Shown one piece after another: positions 49,201 through 60,500 of a stretch of 64,000 bases of DNA. Origin of the DNA: Micractinium sp. NFX-FRZ (Eukaryota; Chlorophyta; Trebouxiophyceae; Chlorellales; Chlorellaceae). Numbering within the stretch: position 1 is the stretch's first letter; the number at the start of each line of letters is the position of its first letter. The DNA lies in assembly GCA_029339195.1 (NCBI GenBank), contig JAPTJF010000359.1, forward strand, positions 1 to 64,000, read 5' to 3'. Under the pieces are notes generated by a model. The model was not told where the DNA came from, ran no database searches, and saw only the letters and a list, made by a program, of their open reading frames with translations. The position numbers and the translations under genes were made by a program.

Positions 49201-50538
49201 CCAGACAGGCGGACGGGTTATGTCATCTCGGCAGTCGGGGCAAAGGCCTGTAGGTGCCTGCCCCTCGTGCTGTGTGCACTGGCTGCTGCACTGCTGGCCG
49301 GCCCTCTGCTGCGCTCGGCATGCACCGCTGCATGCGTGTGCCTTGCGCCCTGCTGCCATGAGGTGCCTGCATCCACTGCTGCAAGCAGCCATAATGCAGC
49401 TCGCCACTTGTGTGACACAACCGCTAGCGCTGCCACTCACGAAAGAATGAGGCCCAGTCCCGTTTGAGCTTGGTGGCCGCCACCTGGGCCAGGGCGCTGC
49501 CGAGCGTGACAATGTAAGCGCCGGCGTAGTACGGCAGCAGTACCTGCAGCGGGGGTGACATGGCATTACGGCTGGTCATTGCAAGCACACACAAGCATGA
49601 AAGTGTTTGGTGCGCCGCCGGTGGTGGGGTACGTGCAGGCATGGCAGGGCAGAGGTCCTACAATCCATCGGGGCGGATGGAGGGGCAGCCGCACCACCCG
49701 CATGTCCAAGGCACCGAGCTGGAGGTACAGCCCAAGCGCTTCAGGCGGTGCAAGCTGTTCCCAAGTTCAAAGGAACTGGGTGCGGTCCCAGTGGGGGAGT
49801 TGGGTGCAAAGCGCACGCGGGCGGGCGGCGGGGAGGCGGGCGGGCATCCGACCTGGCAGGGCCTGAAGGCGGCGGCCGCCAGCGCCGCCGCGACGTTGAA
49901 GTCGCCGCTGCCGCTGCTGCGCGCGATGCGCCGTCCCGCCAGCCGGTCCACGGCGCGCAGCGCCAGCGTGCCCAGCACGGCGACCGCCAGCGCGACGGCC
50001 GCCAGCTTGGCGCTGTGCTGGACGGCTGCCTCTATCGTGCGCATGCTCATGAGCTCATCTACAAGGGGCACCCCCGTGGCCTGTGGTGGTGTGGATGCAG
50101 AAGGTGGGGCGAGGGCGGACGGGTGGGAGGAGGGCAGCGTGGGGCGAGCACGCGAGCGGGTTGGGAGTGGGCGGGGCCGGCCGGCGCATGTGCCCCTGTT
50201 TGCACCCAGATGCAGCTGTATTTGGCTACCTCAAACAAGGAATCCACCGCTTCTGGCAGCGCACGCTGCGGGGTGGTCCGGTTGCGAGCGCGGCGCGGGC
50301 GGGGCGGGGCGCCGGCACGGGGCGGGGACGCTGCTGCCGCCAGTGGCGGCGCTGAAAACCCAGCCCGCGCCAATGGAGTGGACCCTCGTGCGCCCTCCGC
50401 TGCTGCATGCACTCGTCGAATAGGCGGGTCGGTGGTGCCGCGCAGCAGGGCCGGTGAAGGTGCCTGCCGCATTAAAGAATTTGGTCGGCAAAGGCTCCAA
50501 ACAGTGTTCATGGTGGCCTGCAGCTTTGCGGCGAGCAA
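46210..50538 (-). CDS. MSL: MscS-like mechanosensitive ion channel
   Basis: Opens a pore under membrane tension and lets ions pass, protecting cells or organelles from osmotic swelling. Exons on the minus strand: 50538-50230, 50080-49853, 49543-49441, 49179-49124, 48628-48528, 48034-47931, 47615-47512, 47218-47150, 46753-46693, 46337-46210 (420 residues). The N-terminal ~100 residues are Ala/Arg/Pro-rich and may be an organelle transit peptide. Membrane helices include LAAVALAVAVLGTLAL, YAGAYIVTLGSALAQV, LLIIVAVAWALIDF and VNLLIVLAAIATALAAY. The pore helix and beta domain are typical: SVGGLGIVAGLAAQKLLSNVVAAIALFTARPFVVGD, then VVQGKVTQVEPTRTIIHSDDGGLVYIDNSTVTNYII (shown as two family blocks). 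The protein is short for plant members. The start is the first Met of the open frame, so an earlier exon is possible. Confidence 0.85.
46757..46784. repeat. (GAA)n microsatellite in channel intron 8
   Basis: About seven GAA triplets stand directly next to the exon 9 acceptor. Read on the gene strand this is a TTC-rich polypyrimidine tract. Confidence 0.85.
47719..47752 (-). repeat. Decayed copy of the channel exon 7 start
   Basis: GATGCCTGCAGCAGCACCGTGAG repeats the acceptor context at 47602-47635, where CACAGTGAG follows. The two share 19 continuous bases, GATGCCTGCAGCAGCAC plus flanks. The offset is about 117 bp, inside intron 6. Confidence 0.8.
48448..48466 (-). repeat. Decayed copy of the channel exon 5 donor
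   Basis: CGCTCCGGAGCTCAGAAG resembles CCTCCGGAGCTCACGAG at 48514-48530, which spans the real donor. The surrounding 48360-48500 is filled with AGCACAGCG/GGCATGGCACAGCG short repeats. Confidence 0.55.
48632..48664. other. AT-only patch at the channel exon 5 acceptor
   Basis: About 33 bp of nearly pure A/T (TATATAATTATATGATATAT and on) lie immediately upstream, on the gene strand, of the exon 5 acceptor at 48629-48630. Such AT content is exceptional in this window. Confidence 0.8.
48905..49125. repeat. C-rich minisatellite grown from a splice donor
   Basis: Four to five units of about 50 bp have cores CACCTGC, ACACCCTCCCCTGCCCGCCG and CCCCCTG. The last unit merges into the exon 4 donor of the channel gene (CGCACCTGCACC at 49119-49130). 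The array looks like amplification of the donor region into intron 4. Confidence 0.75.
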
Positions 50539-51083
50539 GCACTCGAATAAAAGTGCAAGCCATCAATCTGGACACCGCGGCTACCAGGCATGTTGTGTGG
50601 GCGGGGTGCCCAGTGGGCGGCGGTATCCCTCCATCCAGTGGCGCCGCCGCCTGCGCTGTGATCGGGACAGCGTAGCTGCTGCTATTTGTGTCATCATAGG
50701 AGCGTCTACAAGCCAACATCAACCGGCGCAGGAGGTTGAGCACTGCCGACCCAAGGTGGGCACTGGCCGCCCACACCGCCTGCTCAACTCCACCTGCCCC
50801 TGCAGCTGTCGTCCCGCCTGCTGCCAGCAGCACACTGTAATGGCGCGTTTACATGCTGCACACGGTTGTCGAGCAGTGCGTGGAGTTGCGCCTGCGAGGC
50901 AATAACGTCAACTCAGTGTGGGGGGAGGAGTGTAAGCGGGGGAAGTCGCACACATCATAGCACAGTCAGGATGATTGTAGAGTCGGGGAGCTGGTGTTGT
51001 GGGGGGGAGAGTGGTCGGGCGTGGGTACAGTGATTGCACTGTGGCTGGGGTGAGTGGTGGCCAGCGGCCAGCGCAGGCACCCC
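50539..51083. other. Spacer between FAS1 gene and channel gene
   Basis: No recognisable exon. It holds the promoter of the channel gene and the FAS1 3' region. TTACA at 50849-50853 reads TGTAA on the minus strand, 235 nt after the FAS1 stop, and is a candidate polyadenylation signal. Confidence 0.45.
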
Positions 51084-53627
51084 TCAGTTGCGCACGTTCT
51101 TGACGTTGCGGATGACCCGCTTGTTCCACCCGACCCAGGTGGGCACCTGCAAGACAGGGGGGCAGGGTGGAGGATGCAGTTGGTCAGCTGCTGTGCATCG
51201 GTACTGCCATTACTGCTGCCACACCCCTGTGCGTAGGGCGAGCAGGATGTTCCTGGCCCCCACCTCGCCGCCCTGTGTCCGCACGCGCAGGCAGGCAAGG
51301 CAACAGAGCAGTGCAGCCACGGCCCCAGGCAGGGAGCGGACCAAAGCAGAGAACAGCGGGGCAGGGCAGAGCAGAGCAGGGCAGGGCGGCACTCACGTCA
51401 TCCACCGTCTGCATCACTCCCTTGCCAACCTTCACGTTGATCACCCAGCTCCTGTGCACCAGCTGCAGAGGGGAAGGGATGCGGGTGCGGGCAGGGTGGT
51501 TCAGTAGAGGGTTGGAGGCGGGAGGTCAGGGGGCACGTCGCGCACCCAGCAGGGTGGCACTCACATCATCCTGCCCCACCCGCTGCGCGCGCCCTGGCTG
51601 CTGCCCAGGACCAACCCTGCCGCCTGCACCGGAGCCCACAAGCCGGCCACTAGCTCTGTGTGCAGCCTCGGGTCCAGCGTGACCCGTTTCCACCGGTGGC
51701 ACACACAGCGCGTCATCTTGTGTGCCATCGGTGGGGACACAATGCCGCGCTCTGTGTGCCGCGTGCAGGAAACCCAGGTGCATCACGCCCTGCTGCAGCT
51801 GGTCCCTCCATGCCATGAAGCTTCCTTCGCTAACAACTCCTCTGCCTCCACCCACCCACATCCCTCCCTCACACCCCACCCCTCACAAGCCGCACTTCTT
51901 GTGTGTGTGTCAATCCACAAATGTGTCCCTACCTCGGAGTCGTCGTCGGTGCCGTCGACGTCAAAGCGGTCGGGGCCGGGGCGGCGCCCGCCGTCGTCCA
52001 TCTCCAGCCCGATGCGGTTGCCGGGCTGCATGGTGGGCAGCCAAATCTTCTTGGGCCACTGGGGCCACATGGGGGTGTACACGCGGCGGCCGGGGACGAT
52101 CAGGGACTTGATCAGCTGCAGAGGGTGGCAAGGGAGGGCAGCGGGAGGGAGGGGAGGGGTGGGCAGGGGGGAGAGGATCGTCGGTGTGTGGGGCCGAGCG
52201 GGGTTGGCACGCAAGGAGGCGGGCAGGAAGGCGAGCCACCTGGCGGAGACAGGAGCACGCAGCAATCGCCAGCCTTCCCTGCACACCTATACGCAACCGA
52301 CGCCCAGCCTGCCCTGCACACCTGTACGCAACCAACGCCCAGCCCGGCCTCCACCCCTCCCCACCCCTCTCACCTCCCGCAGCAGCGCCTTGTTGGCAGG
52401 CAGCAGCAGCTCGTGAACCGTGATGCCCATCTTTGTGCTCAGATGCTCGCGCCAGGCGCGGTCTGCAGGGGGACATGGGGGAGCGGGAGGCAGGGCAAAG
52501 GCGGATGCCAGGTGAGGAAGAAGGGGTTGCAGAAGAGGGAGCTTACAAGCTTCGGAAAGCTAGCAGAGGCGTCACGCATGCAGATGGGCAGGCAGGCAGG
52601 CAGGCAGGCAAGGCAGGCTGGCAGAAGCAGAGGGGTGTTTCAGCAGGCAAGTTGGCAGGCTGGGTAGGCAGGGCAGGCAGGCAGGCAGGCAGGCAGTCCA
52701 GCGAGGTCCGCCCAGGCCAGCAGTGCAGCGCACCGTCAGGGGGGAAGAAAGTGGCCACCACATTGCCATTGGAGAGGTACTGGCGCATGCCGGACGCCTG
52801 CGGGGGTGGGCAAGCAGCAGCAGCACTGTTGATGGGATGCACACCAAGCAGGCGCCTCTGCTGCCTGGGGCAACAGCAGGAGGGGCAGCAGGTATGCTCT
52901 GTTGGAGTGGTGGTGCTGGCCTGCATGCACGCATGTTCTGCCGATACCCGGAACCAAGGCGGCGGGCAGTCGGCTCAGTGTGCAGCAGGGCGTGTGGAGG
53001 CTGCGGGCAGGCAGGCAGGAGGGAGGTTGAAAAGCGGCCACAGGCTTGTTGCATGCTGTGCTCACATCCACCACGGCGCGCGTGATGCTCATGCCGGGCT
53101 GCTTCTTGAGGGCGGTGTAGAAGTTGGGGAACATGACCTGGCCATTGTTGGCGGGCGCGGCGGCGGCGGCGACGCCGGCGCCGGCCGCGCGGTTGGGGTG
53201 GATGACAAGCGACTCAGCATGCACGCCTGCAGGGCAGATTGAGGTGCATAAAGTGGTGGTTGGTACAGCACGCGGGGGGGTCGGTGGGGTTGGCTCTCAA
53301 GCGACTGGTCATGCACGCCTGCAGGTTGATTTGCAGCGGGCGAGGGGGCGGAAGGCAGGAGGCGGGGGGCACATAGCAGGGACACCAGTGGCGGGGCGGG
53401 GCAGCCTGAAGGGCCGGTGTGTGACAGCCCGGTGCGCAAATCCTGGGAGGTGGTGGTCGGGTGGAGCGTGCAAGGCCGGCCTGCGGACGGCAAACAGACT
53501 GCCCAAGCAGGGGCGTCGGCGGCGCGCCGGGCAGCGGCCAGATGCCGCCGCCATGCTCCCATCACTCACCCGCAGCTAGCAGCACCGCTGCCAGCGCAAT
53601 GCCAGCCACGACAGTGGAGCGCTTCAT
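51084..53627 (-). CDS. Secreted fasciclin (FAS1)-like domain protein
   Basis: Probably an extracellular or luminal adhesion-type protein. Exons on the minus strand: 53627-53570, 53226-53066, 52797-52734, 52462-52374, 52115-51933, 51462-51397, 51146-51084 (227 residues). The signal peptide is MKRSTVVAGIALAAVLLAAG. The central part follows the FAS1 pattern: FPNFYTALKKQPGMSITRAV, then VVATFFPPDDRAW (equivalent to the FTVFAPTD motif), then ITVHELLLPANKALLRELIK and SLIVPGRRVYT (equivalent to the YHVVPG region). The remaining C-terminal half is Trp-rich and basic (MWPQWPKKIWLPT, VPTWVGWNKRVIRNVKN) and not typical of FAS1, with a Gly/Asp-rich acidic stretch between. The FAS1 call rests on pattern, not on alignment. 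An orphan copy of the last exon lies at 54544. Confidence 0.6.
51552..51572 (-). repeat. Decayed copy of the FAS1 exon 6 donor
   Basis: GGGTGGCACTCACATCATCC repeats GGGCGGCACTCACGTCATCC at 51384-51403, which spans the real donor. However, it lies upstream of exon 6 on the gene strand, inside intron 5 rather than next to its parent donor. Confidence 0.65.
52585..52700. repeat. (GGCA)n microsatellite in FAS1 intron 3
   Basis: Two runs of GGCA tetranucleotides (about 52585-52612 and 52672-52697) are separated by interrupted units. Confidence 0.85.
53297..53325 (-). repeat. Near-intact copy of the FAS1 exon 2 start
   Basis: CAAGCGACTGGTCATGCACG plus CCTGCAGG repeats 53205-53233 with only a few changes. 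On the gene strand it reads GVHDQSLES against GVHAESLVI and keeps an intact CAG acceptor, about 92 bp upstream of the real one. Confidence 0.8.
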
Positions 53628-54543
53628 GGCGCCAGGGCCCATGAGGAGGCGGAGAAGAGGAGCGGCGGGGAGTCCAGGACAGGGCCCCGGAAAGCAGGCG
53701 AACAACAGGGTTTTTGAAATCAGAGGGCACGGAGAAGAAGCGGAAGCGACGAACGAATCCCAGCGGCCACCAAAACTGAATCTGACTGATGCGGGGACGC
53801 GGTTTCTTCGAGTGCAAAAGCCTGGCGCAGCGGTTGGCACGCCACTCTGCGTAGGAGGGCCCCACAGGCTTACAAAGACGAAAACAACAGCGACCACGAG
53901 GCGCCATGCACCCTGGTGTGGTGGTATCCACGCCGACCTGGCAGAAGCGCCCATCCGGCGGAGCGGCAGCTTCATGCAGCCAGTGGTCGGACTGCAGACT
54001 GTCAGCACAGTGATTATGTTCTCCATGCGTCTCACAATTTGCACCCTCTGCTTTGGTAAGAGTTTCAGGTGGGTTGGCATTGGGTTTATCATGCATGGAA
54101 GCTGGGGCAGAAGGGGGGAGCGGAGTGGACACTTGTGCCCAGGACGTTATGGGCGGGCAGCTACCATCCCAGCTGCTAGACACACGAGGAACAGCTGCTA
54201 CACGCCTTCTGGCGTCAAGAGGCGTGAATAGCTTGGTTTTCAGAGAAATGCAGGCCTGATGGGAGGAGGGCGGTCAATTGTGTCACATGTGCTGGAAACG
54301 GAGACAGGGTCGGTGGGCAAGGGAAGCGGGCGGCTGTGCACAACTGATCCCAGTTCTTCAGAGGGCAAGGGGGGAGCTTTGACGCGAATCGAGTGAGGTC
54401 TGGCGGAAAGGGGCGAAAATGCAACCCCGCTGACTCAAAGTGCAGCGCAGGTGGCGAGCATGGGAAGAGCTGTACCAGGAGCCTGCCTGGGGGCAGCCTG
54501 CCGCTGGCGCCGCCAGCACCACCCTACAGGCATGGGGGCGCTC
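53628..54543. other. Upstream region of the FAS1 gene
   Basis: No recognisable exon. Lower GC and more varied composition than the introns. It presumably includes the FAS1 promoter next to 53627. Confidence 0.4.
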
Positions 54544-54615
54544 AGTTGCGCCGCGCGTTGCGTCGAACCGCCCTCTGGCGCCGCCTCACCCAGGTGGGAA
54601 CGTGCGGGAGACAGG
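54544..54615 (-). pseudogene. Orphan copy of the FAS1 last exon
   Basis: Minus-strand reading gives VPTWVRRRQRAVRRNARRN followed by TGA, against VPTWVGWNKRVIRNVKNVRN and TGA in the last exon of the gene at 51084. Flanking DNA also matches: CTGTCT before, and CGCAACTGAG at the end. The acceptor AG of the true exon is not preserved, and no earlier FAS1 exon was found upstream, so it is a remnant of a duplicated copy. Confidence 0.6.
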
Positions 54616-55631
54616 CGGAATGATGCAGTAGGAGGCAGGTCGGGCACAGCACTGCTCCTGCAGAGCCACGCAGAGCTGTGAATCCTGGCAGCAGCCAGCC
54701 GGCAGCAGCCTGGCGTTTCGGGCACCCATCCCCCACCACTCAAGGCAGACCCTAGGTTGTTCTGGTGGGGTGGGTGATTCAAAGGCTTGCCAGCGCCAGC
54801 GGGCTCGCAAAAGTGCAGTGCATGCTGCTGGCGTGGATTGCATTGCTGCCGGCAGGGTCAGTATACCAATGCCGCAAGCCTGAGCAGACAGCTTCTGGCA
54901 GGTTTATAACCTGCAAGGGTCAGAAGGTGCGTTCGCCTGACAGTCTGCATTGGGTGCAGAGCAGGACGTGCATCGCCAGGCGGCACATGCCGAATGCGCC
55001 CTGCCGCTTGGCGTCCTGCCTTGCCATGCAGTGTACCCAACACAAGCGTGGTCGCACCTTGCGTTTGCAAGCTTGTGGTGACGAGCGTTTCAAACAATCA
55101 CTGCGCCATCACTGACTGTTACATGATGGCCCAGTAGTTAGTGATGCAGACTGGCCTGCCCTGGCGGCATGGCCAGCTCCCGCCCAGAACGCTGTGGACA
55201 GCGGACCCGCTGCCCCGCCGCCAGCAGCCTGCCAGCTCCTACCCACACCACCCACGCTTTCTGCCGTCTTCAGCATTGTATGGGGTAAACCCTATCACGT
55301 CGCAAGCCTCCACCGAGACGAGGAGCTCTGTGCTGCAAAGCCACTCCGCGCTCTCAGGGTTTGTCCACTCTCGCTCGTCGCAGCGCTAGCTACACGCTTT
55401 AATTCGGAACTTATTGCTAACAGGCAGCGCTCGAGCAACAGGTGCGCTCTTTTGACCGGCCGCCAAGCTCCCGCCACTGCCGTCGTCGCCGCCCGCACTC
55501 GCAGCACTTTCTCCGACGCGGTTTGCTGCCAGCTGCCACGGCAGTGCCTGGTGCCGCAGCCTTCACTGTGCCACTGCCTCTGATCCCGCGGCAACCGTCC
55601 CTCTGCCCCCTGCCCCTCCCTGGCTGCAGCC
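54616..55631. other. Upstream region of the TMEM14-like gene
   Basis: About 1 kb without a recognisable exon. The promoter of the gene starting at 55632 should lie in the last few hundred bases. No named element was identified. Confidence 0.4.
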
Positions 55632-56421
55632 ATGGACCGCCCCACAGGCTCCTCACACGCAGCCTTCAGCATGGCCGCCGTGTGCGCTGCGGGCGGCGTG
55701 GCGGGCTACAGCAAAACCAAGTCGGTTCCGAGCCTGGTGGCCGGCCTGGGCATTGCAGCGCTGTTTGGCGCCGGCGGCATGCAGATCAACGTAAGGGGCC
55801 AGCAACTGCTCTTCGCCAGCGCCGCACGGCACCTGCTTGGTCCGCCCTGCGCGCCTCTGCTCTCAACCTGCTGGTCAGGCTGCCCTGCCCAACTGCAAAT
55901 GCCACCTCCCGCCCCTGCCGCCACGCTGCCAATCTGCTCGCGCCCCCCTGCGTGCTGCGTGCGCAGAGCGGACGGCCGGATGTGGGGCACCCCATATCCC
56001 TGGTGGCCTCCCTGGCGCTGCTGGGTGCCATGGCGCCCCGCTTTGCCAAGACACGCAAGGTACGGCTCCCTGCAGGGTGGGGATTCGACAGGGGGGCAGG
56101 GGGGCCGCGGCTTGGCGGCACATGCAGTGCGGTGCGGCAGTGCATCGATCTGCAGGCACATGATGTCGGTCGCATGCATGCAGGTGATATGTGCCGGCCC
56201 ATCTGCCAGCCCAGGTGTGCACTTGCATGCTGGGGGCACCGCCAGCCCGCCTCTGCACGGACTGGTGGATTGCGGGGTAAGGTTATTCGCAATCCGACCG
56301 GTTCTGTGTGCTGCTCGCCACCCACCGCGTGCCGCAGGTGTGGCCGGCGGGTGTCATGAGCGTGGCGGGCGCCCTCTCCTCGGTGTACCAAGGGATGAAG
56401 ACGCGGGAGTGGCTGGCATGA
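55632..56421 (+). CDS. TMEM14 / FAX-like small membrane protein
   Basis: A 111-residue protein of the Tmem14 family, whose plant plastid members (FAX) take part in fatty acid export from the chloroplast and whose animal members are mitochondrial. Exons: 55632-55790, 55967-56059, 56338-56421. It is nearly all hydrophobic helices with glycines: FSMAAVCAAGGVAGYSKTKS, SLVAGLGIAALFGAGGMQIN, HPISLVASLALLGAMAPRF and VWPAGVMSVAGALSSVYQGMK. The Gly-Tyr in GGVAGYSKTKSVPSLVAG and the RFAKTRKVWPAG turn are family landmarks. No long transit peptide is present at this start, so a short mitochondrial or ER type is possible. The upstream frame stays open toward 55442, and an N-terminal extension cannot be excluded. 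Confidence 0.85.
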
Positions 56422-57554
56422 CGGCGAGGACGGCGAGAAGCCAAGTTTTAAGGCCATGACATGCATCAAGATACATTGTTGGGCATCCCTTCGAAAAGTG
56501 GAACCCCTTGTAACCGTGCAGTGTAGCGCTGGCGCCGGGCAGCGGCACTGCCGGCTGGCGGGGCACGCCTGCCAAGCTCCCTGGCCCTCCAGCCTGCTGT
56601 GCCCGCCCTCCCTTTCCTGCCCCTCCCTTGCACCCCGCTGTCATCTATTGCTCTGCTTTCACTCCTTGACGCTACGGCGGCGGTGGCCTGCTTACAGGCG
56701 CCACCTGTCAAGTCGGGGAACAACAGCTCTTGTCAGTCCGCGCACAGTGGGGGGCTGTGGCGGCAGGCGGGTAGCCAGGCAGTACTGCTGCCAGGCCGCA
56801 CTCAGCCTTGGTGGGAGGAAACAAGGTACGGTGGGTGGGTGGTATGGTGAGCAGTGTGACGTGATCTTGGGATCGGTGTGGGGAGGGGAGGGATGCGGTA
56901 AGATGGCAAACTAAAGCATTGATGAGCGCGCACACACACACAAAAGGGGGGAGGGGAGGCAGGGGGGGCAGGGGGCCTGCAGGCCCCAAGGTGACAAGGC
57001 GGCACAGGCACCGCTGGGGCGGGCAGGCAGCCTGCCAACAAGTGCTGGGGCGTTGGAAAAGATGTCCAGTGCGCGAACGAGGGGGGAAGAGGAATGAACA
57101 GGGAAGAGGAAGGGGGAGGAGCATTCTTAACAGGCGGCGACCTGGGGCGGCGGAGTGTGGAGAAACATGCTGCTGCGGGGACAGAGGCAGCAAGCAGCCA
57201 CCCCACCCCTCCCCGGCCTGGCCTGCCGCCCACGCATCACATTGATAGGCATGTTGTGGGGCAGCATGCATTCTTTCAGGCAAGCTGGCTGGTGCAGGCG
57301 GCACTGCCAGCACCGCTGCCGCACGTCCGCTCGTCAGGAAGCCGCAGGCGTGCGGCGGGCCGGCAGTTTCAGTGGAGCACCACTGCTGCCAGCTGGGCCA
57401 CACGCCTGGCGAGCTCTCGGCGGTGCGGCCGGCATGCGGCACCATGCAGCGCCACCGGCAGCTGGTTGCTGGCCGCGCCACGCTCACACAGCCCGCTGCG
57501 CCAGGGTGAGCTGTGCACGCTGCGCTGCGCTGCGCCACCTCAGCCTGGACTAGC
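56422..57554. other. Convergent 3' region, TMEM14-like / sphingolipid desaturase
   Basis: No recognisable exon. TTACA at 56692-56696 is a weak candidate polyadenylation signal for the desaturase strand. The region is probably composed of both 3' untranslated regions. Confidence 0.4.
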
Positions 57555-60500
57555 TCAGGAGGCGGCGGGCAGGTTGTAGTTGTTGTGCGGGTTGTTCTCG
57601 TCCTGCTTGGCACCCTTGTTGATCAGGCGGGCCGCGCTCTTGCCGCCCATGGCTGCCTGCAAATGCGTTTCCACAAGGGAGCACCGAATGGAAAGGTCAG
57701 AGGTGGAGGCTGGATCGGCAGTGGGAACGGGACAGCACAGCACTGGCTGGCAACGCAGCAGAAGGTTGGCATCCGATTCGATGCAACACAAGGCCACCCC
57801 GCATGCCCGCCGCCCTGGCACCCCACCTACAGCGCTGGGCCCCGCCTGCACCTCTGCACCGCCCCCTGCCACACGCCCGCAAGCCCGCCCCACCTGCAGC
57901 GCTGTGGCCCCGCCTGCACCTCTGCACCGCCCCATACCCCGGCCCCGCCCCCACCCACAACCCCGTCCCACCTGCAGCGCAGTGGCGCCCCCCTCGCTGA
58001 GCACCTCTGCCGAGCGCGCGGCCTCGCCGGGCGCCGCCTCCGCGGCGGTGCGGCACAGGCTGCCGATGAAGGCGTCGTTGGCGGCGGGGGTGCCCTCGCG
58101 CTGCACGCGGTGCATGCGGGACCAGGGGCCCATGGAGGGGTCCACCAGGAAGCGCCAGATGACCCAGCACCACGAGGTGTGGGAGTAGAGGGTGTCGTAG
58201 TACTCGGGGGCAATCTTGCGCAGCTGCGGAGGGGGAGGGGCAGGGGGGAGAAGGAATGTCAGTGCGGGGGCACACAGAGCAGCAAGGTGGAGAGGTAATG
58301 TAAGTGTGGGAAGGGTTGGGTCAGAGGTGGGGGACAGCCATGGGAGCAGAGGGCAGCTGGCCAAGCTCCACTTCCCCTTCTCCCCCCAGCTTGTGCATCC
58401 CGGGCTTCTCTGCTGTTGCCCTCCGACATGTTATGCCCTTGCTACAAGCAACTCTCTCCCCCCTGCGCTGCCTGTGTGCTGCCCCACCTTGTGCAGCCGG
58501 GTCTGGGGGATCTGCGGGAAGTCGTGGTGCTCGTTGTGGTAGCCCACGTTGTAGGAGAGCAGGTTGAGGGGGCCGTAGTAGCTGTACGTCTCCTGGCCAC
58601 GGTTGAACATGTAGTGCTCTGCAGGGGAGGGGCAGGGGAGGGGCAGGGGAGTGGGAGGGCCACAGTGCTGTTATCGGAGCAGGTTCAGAGGGGTGCGAGA
58701 GGTACGCTGCGTCATCAGCTTACACAGTACAGTGCTGCTCAATCCTGCAGGGAAGCGCCAGCACCGCGGCGGCGGTGCCCACATGCCTGCACCCCTGCCG
58801 GCCCAGCGTGCCGGACGCGCAGCGCTGCCAGCCCGCGCCCGGCACTGCCCAGCGGCAGCCACACCCGGGATTGATACCCACACACACACGCTCAGCACCC
58901 GCGCCGCACCCGCGATGAGGTGGCCCGCCATGGGGTGGGGGCCTCCGCCCAGCAGGGAGCCGGCCAGCAGGTACACAAAGGACTTGAAGCCCCAGAAGTA
59001 GAGGATGGCCAGGTCAACGCCAATCACAGACACCCAGTTGACGGCGTCCGCCATGGCTGCGGGGGGGTGGCAGGGGAGGGGAGGCGGGGCGAGGGTGAGG
59101 GGAGGCGGAGCGAGGGTCATGGGGAGGGCAGGGTGCAGGGGACACGGCACAGCGGCAGCAGCAGCTGGCACAGGGCAGTAGCGAGCGGCCAGACCACTTC
59201 TTAGGCCAGCATCAGGCGTCCGCAGCTCCAACTCCCTCCGCCCCACCCACCACCTCAGGGCGTACACAAAGCAGAGTGTGCACAGCGCGCATGGCCCAGC
59301 CGCCGCGCATCGCCCACCACCCAACCCCCACTCACTTGCGGCCTTGGGGCGCACGAGCAGCGGGCGCACGGCGTAGACGCCCATGTAGCTGATGGTGAAG
59401 AGCACCTTGGTGATGAAGCCGGTGATCCAGGTGGACTCCAGCACCGTGGGCAGGTCCACGTCGCCGCCGTCAATGCCCTGGGGGACAGGCGGGGCAGGAG
59501 GGGGGGGAGGAACACGTGGGGTGGGACGGGGTGGGTGAAGGCAGGGTTGGCTGCAGCACGGTGGGCTGGTCCACGCTGCTGCCACTGAACATGCCCCGCA
59601 TTGGAACCATGGCATCATCACGAGGAGGGTTTGGGGGAGGCCAGGTTGGGGCAGGTTGAGGCACGGAAGCCTGAGAAGGTGTGCTGTGCTGTGGGGCTAC
59701 AGCCGGTCCTGCCCGCACGCTAGGATGCAGCCAGAACGCGCACCCCCAAGTGCAGGGGGGACAAGGAACCCCTGTTCCAGGCTCAGGAGGCCCGGCCAGC
59801 CCAGCCAGCCCTCACCAGGAAGATGTGGTGGTCGTGGTGGTACTCCCGGAACTTGACTGCCATGGGCACCACCAGGGGCAGGTTGCCAAACAGAGCCAGC
59901 AGCTTGTTGTGGGAGGGCTTGCGGAAGGCGAGGAAGTGGGAGATCTCGTGCTGCGCCGTGAGCAGGTTCTGGTTCAGCGTGCCCGACACGACGTAGGAGA
60001 CGAGCCACAGCTTCCACCAGTCCCAGTCCCGCACGCAGTAGGCCATCAGGAACTGCAGCAGCACCACAAACACGACCTGCACCCAACAAAAGGAAGAGGT
60101 GGGATCTGGGGGTCAGCGAGAGATGGCACGCGGATGAGCCAGCGGGGTGCGCGTGGCAGCACGACGGCGGTTGGCAGCGGTTGGAGAGGGCAGCGCGGTC
60201 AGCAAGCACAGCAGCTGCCCGGCTGGGTCGGGTGAAGCCGCTGCTGCGGCTGAATACTGCTGAAAGAGGGAGGCAGCGCGGGTGGCGGCAGAGCGAGCTC
60301 CCGGCAAAGCGACAATGCTGGCGGCAGGCTGCAAGATACTGTCACCACCCAGGCACCCAAACAGACACCGCACAGCTCTGTAAGCTATGGTGCCCCTAAC
60401 AGCCCGTGGCACCCCAACAGCCCACAGCAGAGCCACGAGCAGCAGTAGCGACCGGCAAGGTCTGCCTGCAAGTGGCGCGACAGACGCACGGGTGCACCCA

